Assembly: GCA_964016875.1 (NCBI GenBank)
Contig: OZ024719.1
Span: 27,533,877 to 27,597,876 of the forward strand
Length of the DNA stretch: 64,000 nucleotides
Direction: 5' to 3'
From: Fallopia convolvulus
Lineage: Eukaryota > Streptophyta > Magnoliopsida > Caryophyllales > Polygonaceae
Part shown: piece by piece, positions 32,439 to 43,940 of the stretch
Layout of the letters: each line of letters begins with the position of its first letter
Position numbering within the stretch: position 1 is the stretch's first letter
Made by a program: the position numbers and the translations under genes
Notes under the pieces: model-generated
Seen by the model: only the letters and a program-made list of their open reading frames with translations
Database searches by the model: none
What the model was told of the DNA's origin: nothing

Positions 32439-34530
32439 TCATCCATCATTTGATATCCATTGAAGCTTGAATGGTTGAGGATGTGGCGTGGTCGGCAACT
32501 TGAAGTGATAAACAACCTCTTTGGAAAGGAAATTTGCACAACTTCTGGAATCAATTATCACACTCAGCGAGACATTGTTGACCAAACATCGGGTGTGAAA
32601 AAGTTGTTCGTGTTGATCCGTGCGTGGTGCTTCTCGGACGCTCAGGGCGCGCCGAGTCACCAATCCTAGCTTGGCCACGCCGAGGGCGTCCGATGGATCG
32701 CACTCGAGCTCGGCGGCATCGATCTCTTGCGTTTCAACGTCTTCTTCCTCCTCACTGTCATACGGCTCTCCTTGAGTTGTAAATAAAACCTTCTTGTTAT
32801 TTGGACAGTTCCGTTGCATATGGCCACGTCCCCCGCATTTGTAGCACGCCATGTCACGGGCGCGATCGGTACTTGGCTCGGCGGTGCGCGGCGCTGCTGG
32901 TGCCTTGGCAGGCGTGGCTTCGGCCTTGGCTTTGGAACCTGTCGAAGCACTTGGCAAAGAAGTAGCAAACCGATTAGTAGAAAAACCGGATTGACTAGAG
33001 TTAGAAACATACCTTGAATTGGACCAACCTGACTTGGTTTGCATCTCATGTTTGTCGATTTGCATGGCGGTGTGAACCAAGTTGTTGATGTCTTTAATTG
33101 GAAGGATCTCCAATCTATCTTGAATGGATTGCCTCAAACCCGAAATGAACCTTGTCTTCATAACGGAGGGCGACACACTCATCCCCGCCTTGAAGAACAT
33201 GTCTTCTAGCTTGGCGAAATACTCCTCCGGCGTCATTGTTCCTTGCTTGATGCGCATGATTTCAATGTGCATCTTATCCTTGTAATTGGCCGGAATGTAT
33301 CTCTTCTTCAATATGTAGACGAGTTGATGCCACTCGCGGATTAGGGGTTTGCCTTTTTGAATCCTTTCAGACTCGAATCGGTTCCACCATGTCCTAGCGG
33401 CGCCAATGAAGTGAAGAGTCACAACCTCCACTTTCTCGTCGTCTTCGCAACCTAAATGTCAGAGCGTGTGCTCCGTGCCCTGTAACCACTCAAGAAACGC
33501 ATCAAGATCATAAGAACCGGAAAAGGATTCGAATTTTACCTTCACATCTCGGCGTTGTTGGCGTGGATCCCTTGCATCGCGGTGATCTCGATCGCGCCGA
33601 GGGCTGGTACGCCGAGGCGATTAAGCGCGCCTGTCGCGCCGATGCCGAGGTTGTCCTCGATGCGGATCGTCATCCCCGTCATCCGGATCGTCCCCATCGT
33701 AAGGCCTTCGAGGACGTCGCACGTATCGATCCCTGTCGCGCCGTCCATGCGTGCCGTGGTTGCGACCCGAGCCGTAGACTCGATCGTACTCGGTGCGATG
33801 CTTGGCAAGGCGTGGCGGCGGGATCCAATCCGAAGGCCGGTTTTCAAGTTCTTCTGGATCCTGCACATTGGGATGCTCAAAAGATGACTCATTAGAATAA
33901 TCCGAAAACTCATCATAGTCATTTTCAAACTCCGAAAACGGACTTCAAGCACTTTGATGTCCGAGGTCGTCCTCAACTCTATATGCGTCGGCATCGTAAT
34001 ACTTGGCCCTGTGCTTCCGCTTTGGGGTTTCGTACACATATACCGGCGACTTATGCTTTTTCTTTTTCTTAGTATCCCCACTCGTATGACGGCGTCTATA
34101 CTCCTCGGAGTTGTACTCCTCATCGGAATATACGTCGTACACTTGTGTGTCCCGATAATCTCGCGTCATTTGATAGCGATCTACGATCCGGGGACCACCA
34201 TCGTGCCGATCATGTTGGCGAATTTCTTTGATCGACTCCATGCGTTGCATGGTGCCGAATTGTGATGAAGGCTGGGCGTGCTTCTTTCCCTTTGCGTTGG
34301 CACGAGCAACGTCGTCCGCGGACACGCCGGGCACGTCGTGGATCTCCGAAGCGAGGCCATGCGTCGGCGGCACGGTGTGTTTGGATTGCGTTTGGCTCGC
34401 GGCCAAGAGGCGCTCGAGCTCTTCAATTCTCGCCACGGCTTCGGGGTTCCAAGCATCTCGATTCTGGTTAAGGTTTTGGCCCTCGGTGGGGTTGTTGTTC
34501 CCTCCGTCTCCCGAGTCCGAAATTGTACCT
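32439..34530 (-). pseudogene. Element D gag and start of protease
   Basis: Minus-strand gag resumes after element C at 34530: NNNPTEGQNLNQNRDAWNP then RIEELERLLAASQTQ. A charged, repetitive hinge (KKKKKHKSPVYVYETP; GDDPDDGDDDPHRG) leads to the capsid core, with VKFESFSGSYDLDAFLEWL (stop within it near 33460), FIGAARTWWNRFESER, and MTPEEYFAKLEDMFFKAG. The zinc knuckle is CYKCGGRGHMQRNC (near 32840). The protease follows with LSVIIDSRSCANFL, where the D-S-G active site is changed to D-S-R. Frames shift near 33945 and 33620. The true start codon is on the other side of element C at 45371. Confidence 0.85.
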
Positions 34531-35939
34531 TGATGTCTCTTTATTTGGTGGTGTTTTCATATGTGATTTGCTTTGTAAATATGTTTCTTTTTCCCCTTTT
34601 CTTGTGTGTTTTGTTCCTTTTTAGCTTAGTTCCCGTATTTCTATGAGATTCGGAGACTACGCGCATTTTATGTGTTTTGTAGGTAATTTGGCATGAATCG
34701 AGGATCGATTTGAAGGAGGGTCGAGACATGGAGCAAGGCCCGAGCTAAAGAGGAAAGAGAGGAGCAAGCCATGAAGAAGAACAAGAGGAAAGCCAACAAG
34801 AAGAAGGTGGAACGAGGTCCGGATCGAGTTGCAACAACGTCGGGCCCGACTTGGGAGCTTTCAACCTCGGACCGACATACACAGTAACTCGGGCCCGAGG
34901 TCCTCCGTGTTGGTCCGAGTCGGTCACCGGACTACTTGGGGTCCAATGCATGGAATTATGGACTTCCACTTTTGCCCCTCATCTAATCTATAAAAGGCCC
35001 TCTTGTCTTCTAATTTGGGGGTTCCAAAGTGGGTTCCAAGGGGGCTCTCTCACACACAACAACCCTCAAAAGGATACTTGGATAGCAAGGAGGAAGGAGA
35101 GAAGGAGGAAGAGAGAGAGAATCGGCCAAGGGAGAGGAAGACTTGATAGGTTTTGTTGATTAGCTTTGCTTTGTTTTGATCTTGTGGATTTAGAAACCCT
35201 TGATTGGAATTTGTGGATTGCTTTTGATTTGAATGAAACTTTGCTTTGTTTTGAGATTGATGATGTTGATTGCTTTCCCTTTTGATTTGTTTGCTTTCTT
35301 TGTTTGCCACATGGAGTAGATCTCCTTGATCTTGGGTTATGGGGGAAAACCCTAGCTAGGTTTGGGCTAGAAACCCCAATTCCATAGCCTTGAGTGTTTG
35401 ATCTAAGGAACCCACTCTACATAGAGCTACAATTCCTTGAGAAAGTTGGGAATCAAGGCTTGTGATTGGCAAAGTAGGGAAAGTGAACATGTGTCAATCT
35501 CAAGACCTTGCTTCGAAGGGGATTTCCCCAAGGATCGAGGTGTAGAAGTGGTTGGAAGGAGGGCGAAAGCACTCGATCCTAGTCCGATCATCACTCATTG
35601 CTTGAATTGGGGTGGAAAAGCCTTAATCTACTAGAGAAGGAACCCAAAAGCCCAAGATCTACTTTAAATCTTTGAGTTCGATAAACCCAGATACCTCGGG
35701 CCCGACTTACCCTGTGTCGGTCCCGACTTCCTCTTGTCGCCAACATCGGGCCCGACGTGACCTCAGTGTCGGTCCCGACTGTTCTCTTGTTTTCCTTTGT
35801 TTTACGCTCTCCTTTCTAGCTTTCTAGTGTCTAGGCACATCAATCGAATAGACTTCCCGAGTGTTCGACACCCACCACGTGCTACAACGGGGTCGGGTTC
35901 TAAATTGTATCTCTAGACCCTCGCATTTACGAGCGATCA
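34531..35939 (+). repeat. 5' LTR of element C
   Basis: TGATGTCTCTT to GAGCGATCA, 1409 bp, same length as the 3' LTR. Box modules lie at 34840-34918 upstream of a TATA box and at 35696-35778 near the U5 end. Most differences from the 3' LTR are single-base, many in CG contexts. Confidence 0.95.
34988..34996 (+). promoter_or_regulatory. TATA box in C LTR
   Basis: TATAAAAGG, with the palindromic box cluster 70-150 bp upstream. The 3' LTR copy is at about 44398. Confidence 0.65.
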
Positions 35940-35946
35940 AAAAGAT

Positions 35947-35964
35947 TGGCGCCGTTGCCGGGGA
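35947..35964 (+). other. Primer-binding site of element C
   Basis: TGGCGCCGTTGCCGGGGA, the full Athila tRNA-Asp-type primer site, a few bases after the LTR end. Confidence 0.9.
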
Positions 35965-36092
35965 AGTCTAAGTGCATTGAGTGCCAATTTGGTGAGTTTC
36001 TTGTGTTTTGGTAGTGATTTGGGTGAGGGAATAGCCCAAACCCTTTGTTTGTTTTTGATTTTTTTTGGTTTGTGTCTTTGTTTCGTAGGTGT

Positions 36093-39062
36093 ATGCTAGC
36101 TCGTTCCTCCCGAGGAACACTTGAGCTTGAGTTTGTGAGTGATCCGGAAAGTATTCTCAAAGAAGCCCGAAGAAGGAAAAGGATGGCGAATCAAGCTCTC
36201 CATGTTGATGAGGAGTTGTCTCAACTTAGGGCCGAAATGGCTAGATTACAACCTGAGAAGGACAATCAAGAGGAGGTGGCAAGAAGAGAACGGGAGCAAC
36301 GGATGAGGACCGAGGCTCAACTCAACGCTCTACCCCGGAATGCACGCCAATACATGCATCCGGAGTTGAGGGTACCCGAACCGGCTATTGTGCTTCCCGA
36401 GGTTGCCAAGAATTTTGAGATCAAGACGCAATTCATTACCCTCATCAAGCGTGATCAATTCGAGGGTCGTCCACATGAGTGTCCCATAGAGCACGTCAAA
36501 CGCTTTGTGGACATGTGTGAGACGATCTCTACCGACGAGGAGACATTGGAGTATGTGCTTCTAAAGGCGTTCAAATGGTCACTTGGGGGCAAGGCCACAC
36601 ATTGGCTCGAGAGCCAAGCTCCTAGGTCAATCACAACTTGGAAGACACTCTATGATGCTTTCTTGATGAAGTTCTTCCCGCCCTCAAAAACAACCGAGCT
36701 AAGAAGAAAGATTGCAAGCTTTCAACAAGGTCCGAATGAGCCTCTCTTCGAAGCATGGGACCGTTTCAAGGAGATGTTGCGCCAATGTCCTACTCATGGC
36801 CAACAACCATATGTGCTTCAAGACATCTTTTTCCAAGGCATCAATTCGGTAACGAAGGACAATCTCAATCTCCACACCGATTGTGGGTTCATAGACTTGA
36901 CACCGGATCAAGCTTGGGAGCTCCTTGACAAGCTATCCGATTATGAGGCCATGTATGGGGTGAGTCAAGCTAGCAAAGAGGTGAAAGTTCAAGGTGAAGG
37001 TGCAAGGAAGTTATATGATCCGAAGGGAGAAGACATTGACAAGGATGTGAAGCTCCAATTCCTTGAAGGTGAAGTGAGCAAGCTTAAGAGGCAAGTCCAC
37101 TACTACAAGCAAAATGCTAGAGCTTGTGAGGAGTGTGGATCCTTTGCACATTCTACATAAGTTTGTCCGAATGAGAGCCAAGTGCGCTTGGCCGAGCGAA
37201 TTGAGGAGGCAAACTATGTTCGAGGAAATTTCGGTGGAAGAGGCAATTTCAACAATGGTGGCAATGGCCGGTGGAACAACGGTCAAGCTCAAGGTTACAA
37301 CAACAACTTCAACCAAAACGAGCCAAGGGCGCCACCACCACCATATAGACCACCGGGATTCAATGAGCTACAATCATTTTCTCAAGAGATGAGAGATGGG
37401 TTCAAGGAGATGAGGACCGAATTCAATGAGTTTGGTGCATGGAGGAGGCAAGTCGACAATCAATTTGCCCAAATTGCAACTCAAGCCCCGAGAGAGAATG
37501 GGAGACTTTCGGGCCGACCCGAGGAGAATCCTCGAGCTCAAAACAATCAAAATGAAGTCCGGGCAATTGGATTGAGAAGTGGCCGAAACCTACCCGAGCC
37601 ACACATGCCTAAGAAGAATGAAGAGAGTCGAACCAACTTACCCAGCAAGTCGGGTCCGATGTTCCCCGAAGTCGACCCAGCAAGAAGATCGACCCCTTCA
37701 CCCCGGACCGAGGTTGAGAGTAACTCGGGCCCGACGTACCCAGACCTCGATCCGACTCCTCTGCCTCGGACCGAGATTCACAACATCGGGCCCGACATGG
37801 TGCCTAAGTCGGTCCAACCAGGAAATATAGCAAGTGAAGTGGGGAAGTCCAAGGAGGTTGATCCAAGCAAGATTCAAGGTGCAACAATTCTTCCATATCC
37901 CTCGAAGAAGCCGAAAGATGTTGTTGAGAACAAGTTCAAGAGGTTTCTCAAACTCTTGCAAGGTTTGAACATCTCTATCCCGTTCACCGATGCATTGAGC
38001 GAGATGCCATCTTATGCCAACTTTTTAAAGGAGATTCTGAGCAAGAAGAGATCCATAGTTGAAATGCAAGATGAGGTCAAGACCTTGGAGTTACCGCAAA
38101 AGCTAGGAGATCCCGGTCGCTTTGCTATAACTATTGGTGTGGGGTCTCAAAACTTCCTAGCCTTTTGTGACCTTGGGGCAAGTGTTTCGGTGATGCCCGC
38201 TAGCATTTGGAGAAGAGAAAATTTGGGTGAAATGGAGTCGGCCGATATGTCCCTAACTATGGCCGACGGTTCCATCAACAAGGCTAAGGGAATATTGGAT
38301 GACGTGCCGGTGCGAGTTGGAAAGTACTTTGTCCCCGATGATTTCGTGATCTTGGACATGCACAAGGACCCCTTGGTCCCAATAATCTTAGGAAGACCAT
38401 TCTTAGCTACGGCGGGGGCAAGGTTTGATGTCAAAAACGGCAAGGTTTCCTTTGAGATTGGTGAAGAAAAGGTCGATTTTCACTTCAACAAGGCTTTGAA
38501 TGAGCCGAACGCCTTGACTATCCTCAAACTTGAAGAGAGTGCCAAGAGAAAAGGTGAAGAAGTGGAAGTTGCTAGAGAGGTCGTTGTGTTGAGAAGTGAT
38601 GAAGGGTTCAATGAACAAATACAAGTAAGGGAGTTGTTGGAGCAATTTAAGGATCAAAATGAGTCAACGATCAATGCTAGCCCAAGAAGAAATGAAGAGT
38701 ATCCTTACTTATATCCTTTTAATATTGGTGATGACCACAATTCTTCCCAAACTTTTGATTCCTACATTTGTTTAAGTGATTTGAACGATGACTTAGGGGA
38801 CTCCTACATTTTCCTTAGTGACTTGAAAGATGAATTGGTAGACTCCCCTAGGAATTCTTTGGATAACTTTGGTGTAGGAAAAGAGGAACACGATGGAGCA
38901 AGTAAGAAGGAGAAATCTCATTCGTCGGAGGAGTATGATGAGAGAGGCCCGAGATCGGAGAGCCATGCCTATATAGACCATCGTTGGTGGTTTTATGGGT
39001 ATGAAGGCAATGGGAATGCGCATAACAATGGCGAGCAATTCACCGTGTTTCACCCGCCATGA
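36093..39062 (+). pseudogene. Element C gag-protease, one stop codon from intact
   Basis: A single frame of 990 codons, broken only by TAA at 37158-37160, just after the zinc-knuckle segment CEECGSFAHST. I chose ATG 36093 because it follows the leader and precedes MLARSSRGTLELEF. Domains: coiled-coil N terminus (about residues 30-85, EELSQLRAEMARLQPEKDNQ), capsid (LELRRKI-like core, W-D-R-F-K-E-M-L), zinc knuckle (about 350), Asn/Gly-rich RNA-binding stretch (GNFGGRGNFNNGGNGRWNNG), LRSGRNLPEP, a linker with repeated S-G-P/D-P units encoded by box modules (37650-37815), then aspartic protease with KLGDPGRFAITIGVG, CDLGASVSVMPASIW and PIILGRPFLATAGARFDV. Athila proteases use D-L-G-A-S in place of D-T/S-G. 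No reverse transcriptase follows. Gag would assemble particles; its retention argues that C supplies its own capsid. Confidence 0.9.
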
Positions 39063-40387
39063 GGTTGAGGTTAGGAAGTCAAGCTAGTGACTCTAAACGA
39101 GCGCTTCTCGGGAGGCAACCCGAGCTAGTAGCTTTCTTTTCGTAATTTTAGTTTGATTTTTCTTAGTTTAGCCTAGCTTTTCTCTAACCAATCTCTATCT
39201 AGTGTTTTGTGGATTTATGGTGTCGTGCATTCTTCAAAGTTGTGTAATATTTGAGGTGAAAAATATATAAATGGAAATATGGGAAAGAAGTTGCAAGAGG
39301 ATGGAGTAAAATTGGTGACCCGAATACTCCCACATCGAGCCCAGGTAAGTCGGGCCCGACATAGGGACGTCGGTCCATGAAGTCGATCCTACCCGATTTG
39401 ACTAGTTGGAATGCCAATTTTGCCCTTGACCTAATTTGTCCCCTTCCCCCATTAAATACCATCCCCCACCTACCTACCATCTTCGTATCAACCACCATTC
39501 CCAAAATACAACCCATCTCCCTCAAACACTCTCAAAGTCGGCCGCCCCTTCCTCACCATACTCGATCCACACACTTCCTTTCTTCATCCCGATCCAACCA
39601 CAAAAAGACCTCCCTAACCCGATTCCAAGTAGAAATTTCGAGTTCAATCTCGTTCTTCATCCCCCATCTCGATCTAGATTGAGGAAATTTGAGTTCTAAG
39701 TTGCTTATTTGTTTAAAAGTTCAATACTCTTCGAATCCGGTATGTGTTACTCGATCTCTATTTATTTCTTTGAAAATTTTGTGCTTTCATTGCATAGATT
39801 GAGTAATGCCATGTTTGATTGAGAGCTTGAGCTTGAGCATCAATGGTGGATTTGCATGATTTGTGAAATTGAGCTTTAAAGTTGTTTATGCATGCTTAGA
39901 TCCATTTAGAACTTCGATTAGGGATGTTTGATGGTTGAATTTGAAATTTAAGTGCATGATAGAGAGATTTGGGTTGATTTGAGGTTAGAGTCGAAGCATG
40001 AACTAGGTCGAGATCGACATGCCCAGGAGAGTCGGGCCCGAGTTGTGGAAGTCGGTCCAACAAGTCGGACCGAGGTTGAGTAAGTCGGGCCCGACATAGG
40101 TTGGAAGTCGATCCTTGTTGTTTTTGCTTTCTTCTTGTGACATCATGTGGATTCATGTGTTTCATTGTTGGCTATAGCCTAATCATGATGTAGTATGATC
40201 ATTTGCTTAGCCATTTTTTAGAAGATATCCATGATGGTTCATGTTGGATTGAGATGCATGTGTGTTTAGAAACTAAGTATGGGGTTCCCCTTGTGTTGAA
40301 GTGTTGTTGTGTGTTGATGAGTGCTTTTGTTGAGTTGTATGGAGTTTATCTTGGACCCTTTTGTTTGGTTGGATGTGTGTAGGTATC
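39063..40387 (+). other. Element C non-coding interval between protease and ATHILA-type ORF
   Basis: No pol motifs in any frame. It contains the GCGCTT-plus-hairpin block at 39101-39124, box modules at 39350, 40032 and 40085, and AAGTATGGGGT at 40275, about 110 bp before the ORF start. Confidence 0.75.
39107..39124 (+). promoter_or_regulatory. Conserved hairpin CTCGGG-AGGCAA-CCCGAG, element C
   Basis: A perfect 6-bp stem with loop AGGCAA, 44 bp after the gag-protease stop codon. Element B has the same loop and a 4-bp stem at 19745-19758. The stem differs between the two but stays paired, which suggests the structure is what is kept. Confidence 0.7.
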
Positions 40388-42193
40388 ATGGAGACTAGAG
40401 CTTCATCATCTCATGCGGAAAGGCCAAGGAAGAAGTCCAAGAAGTCAAGGAAAGAGCCAAAGTTGGATGATGTCTATTTGGAGGATGATGAGCAAGTGGA
40501 GAGTTATGCAAGATATATGGCGCTTGAGCATCACACAAGGTGGCTTGATTGGGAAGTCGTGAGGAAGATGGACATGGATCAAGCCCTTACAAGGTGATAC
40601 TCCCACATCAGTCTCAATGGGATGCTAAGGTGAGAGAACACCCACTACCCCGCCCTCACCTCGGAATTCATGGCCACGTTCGAATGCACTTATGATAATG
40701 TGGAGGATGAGGAAGGGGCGATCACTTTCCAATTGGGCAATGAGGACCACAATCTCACCCTTAGGGATTTGGCTACCTACTTCGGGTTTCCATGCCCAAG
40801 AGAAGAGACCGGCGTCAACAATGAGAAGGTGAACCAAGTGTGGCGTCATGTGGCCGGGAAGAGCGAGATGAGAAAGGGCGCCTCCACAACCGAGATTACT
40901 AGCCCTCTTTTTCGGGTCATGGTGCGAGTTTTGGGATGTGCAATCTATGCTCGTCATGAGTTGAGCAAGCCGATGAAAGAAGAGATTATGTTGCTCCATG
41001 AGATGCTCTTCAACACCGAGAAGCCCATGAACCTTGCATGGGAGTGGGTCAAGATGGTGCGAGACTTCCAAAGCTCCTCTTGGATCTACTTCGGCGGGAT
41101 GATAGCAAGGCTCGTCATGCGTCTAGGAGTTGATCTCAACAAGTATTCTCCGGCTCCGAATGGTGTGGAATACATGAACATGAAGTATTTCAAGAAGGCC
41201 AACATCATCAAGGAGAAGCTCTACATGATTTCCTTGGCCCCTCACTCAAACTATGATGGTGTGTCGATCCGGTTGGTGCACAACCTCTATGATCTTTCTC
41301 GGTATCAAAATTGGTACCAAGTGTGGGCCGGCAAGCCACACTCATTTGGTGACCCCGAAGGTGCAAGAGAGGGGCGGCGACAACAACCCCAACACATTCG
41401 GTTTACCTCCCCTCCATCTACACCAGATTCCGACCAAGACAACTTTGTGTTTTCACCTCGTGGGGAAGACATGGAAGTCGATCAAGAGCAAAATGAAGAA
41501 GATGAGCGCTTCCAAGGCTTGATGGCCAATCTCCGAGCCACACACCAAGCTCCAACACTGGCGGACCGAGGTACACACCTTGTCGGGCCCGACTTCCCTC
41601 AACGTCGGTCCAGTTCATTCTATGGTGATGAGGTCCCGAGGCATTATGAGCGTGGAGAAGGGAGCGGTGCAAGGCAAGAACAAGCTCAAAGTGGCGGTTA
41701 TGAAGGCTATGCCCAATGGTACGGTCCGGGAATGGTGTTTCCCGAGCAACAACAAACGGTGGACATGTCCTTCTTGGCCAACCAAATGGCCCATCTCCAA
41801 CTTCAACAAGAGAATGTTCTCCAAGAGGTCCATCAAGTGAATCTCCAACAACAACAAATGTACCAACAACAACAGCAAATTTACCAACAACAACAACAAT
41901 TGCTTCAACAACAAAGTGCTTTCCAAGCTAGCCAACAAGAGATGAACTGAGCCCTCGGCTACACTAGACGAGAGGTGGAGGAGCTTAGGGAGGTGGAAGA
42001 CCAAAGGTGGCGGGTCCAAGATAGCTTCAACACATGGATGAGCGGGAACTTCCCTTCCCATGAGGACCAATGGACACGCCCGGATCCTCAACTCCAACCA
42101 CCACCACAAGACTTCTACCAAGAGCAAGTGTACGAGAGGGAGCGGCAAGCAAGGCTCCAAAGAGGACGTAGACGTGACAACCCCTTCGAGTGA
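40388..42193 (+). pseudogene. ATHILA-type ORF of element C
   Basis: A 602-codon frame from METRASSSHAERPRKKSKK with three internal TGA stops: 40595-40597, near 40630, and 41948-41950. The basic N terminus looks like a nuclear localisation signal. The folded region has YPALTSEFMATFE, LTLRDLATYFGFP, SPLFRVMVRVLGCAIYARHE and MNLAWEWVKMV, matching the ATHILA ORF-1 family and the ORF of element B. The C terminus is acidic, holds a box-encoded segment (41562-41612), then glutamine-rich coiled coil (41840-41935, runs of Q3-Q5 with M/I/L spacers), and a charged end. Function unknown. Its position matches env-like ORFs, but I see no signal peptide or membrane span. Confidence 0.82.
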
Positions 42194-43940
42194 TCCTAGA
42201 CATGCCATTGAAGAATAAGAAATTGTGAGCTCTTCATACTCTTCTCTCTTGCTTTTATGTTTTGGTTTCCTTGTTTGATGGGGACATCAAAATTTTAAGT
42301 ATGGGGTGGGGGTGAGTGTGTTCATGATTTCACTTGCTTATGTTTGTTTGTTATTTTGAGGATATTTATTTTTTGTTTCTAGTTTGTGTTTGGGATGTTT
42401 GCTTCTTAGTTTGTGGTTTGATGAAAGACATGGATGATTAATTTGGTTTTGAATGGATGAGTCTTTGTTTTTGGTTTTAGAGAAATTTTTGCAAAAATCC
42501 CTAAAAAAAAATTGAAAAATTGTGTTAACAACAAAAAGATTTTGTGTTTTGTAGTTTTTGGACTAGAAATTCCCATCTTAGATTGCCAAAATAAAAGCTA
42601 ATGATGATGTGAGCATGTAAATTCCTTTGCATATTTTCGGATGGTTTAGCCTCTAAAAATGATGTTGCTTTTGATGTGATCATGATATCTTGCTTGTTTT
42701 ATTGAACATGTGAGTTCTAGGATGAGTTCTTATGCAACTAAGTATGAGTGACCCTTGTGAGATTGATTTTGGCCATTTTAGGGATTCTTGTTCATATTTG
42801 CATATCCCTCATGTTTCTTGTGTGATTAGCTCATTCATGCTTAGTAAAACTTGCTATTGCGGTGTTTATCTATTTTCCAAGACCGTCATGAGATTTGTCC
42901 TAGCATTGTCACATTGTTTTTGAACCTTATTCTTCTAGTCACATAAATGTTCCATATCCTACCATGAAGTTAATCCTTTGTGTGTAGCCTCGTTCTAGCC
43001 TAAGCCTTTGTTTGAAACTCCTCAAAAATATTATTCCTAGCCTTATATGACTTGACCCTTATGGGATTGGACTTTAGAAGAGAGGTTTGGATTGTATTTG
43101 AAGAGTTGAGATTCTCTTGGGTTTAAGGGGAAAAGAATGGTGTTATGAATCATGTGGGTAGTGCATCTTTGTTATACAAAAATGAAAAAAGAAAGAAAAG
43201 AAAGAAAGAAAATGTTGGAAATGTAAAGTGGAATGAAAGCAAAGGGCTTAAGTGAAGAAAAAAAGGTCCGACCGAGTTACAAGCAACATCGGGCCCGATG
43301 TCATAAGAAAGTCGGTCCAAAATGTAGAAAGTGTGGAAAATCCAACAAAAAGCCTAAGAGCAAAGATGAAGTGGAATGTTAAGTGAAATTTTGGGTTGAA
43401 AGGAAAAATGTCAAGTCTTTTGGGTGAGTGTGAAAGTAATTGTGGAATTTTGGTGAAGTTGGTGGGAGTTTAGGTTGTTCAATCCCCATTGTAAGCACCA
43501 CAAGACCAAATAATTCCCACCTTGAGAAATACCAAAAGCCCCATTACAACCCGGCCGAATGGAACCTCTTTGAGGACCTCCATTGAGCCAAGTTCGAAAT
43601 TCTTTGTGTACTTTGTATTAGGCATCTCTAGGTGGAGGAATTGGTGATATTAGCTTCAATAGTAAAGTCCTTACTCGCATGAATTTTGAGCTTGAGTGTT
43701 CATTGCTAAACCCAAACACATGATGAGTGATACACATTCACATATCCCTAAAGTGAGGCTTAGTTGCATTGACTCTATTCCTTGGAACACTTAATCATGT
43801 GTGATGATGTAATCTTGCTTGAGTATCAATCACTTGTGCTTAAAATGTGTTTTCATACGAGGCTTTACTTGAAGATTATGTTTCGGTCTTGCTTACATTG
43901 TTATTGCTTGAGGACAAGCAAGTTTAAGTATGGGGTATTT
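42194..43940 (+). other. Element C 3' non-coding region
   Basis: It holds AAGTATGGGGT at 42297, a purine-only simple repeat (GAAA-type) near 43185-43213, a box module at 43289-43319, and the hairpin/polypurine block at its end. No further gene seen. Confidence 0.7.
43904..43940 (+). promoter_or_regulatory. Hairpin plus polypurine tract, element C
   Basis: TTGCTTGAGGACAAGCAA (43904-43921) is identical to the hairpin of element B, followed by TTTAAGTATGGGGTATTT and the 3' LTR start at 43941. Confidence 0.8.
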
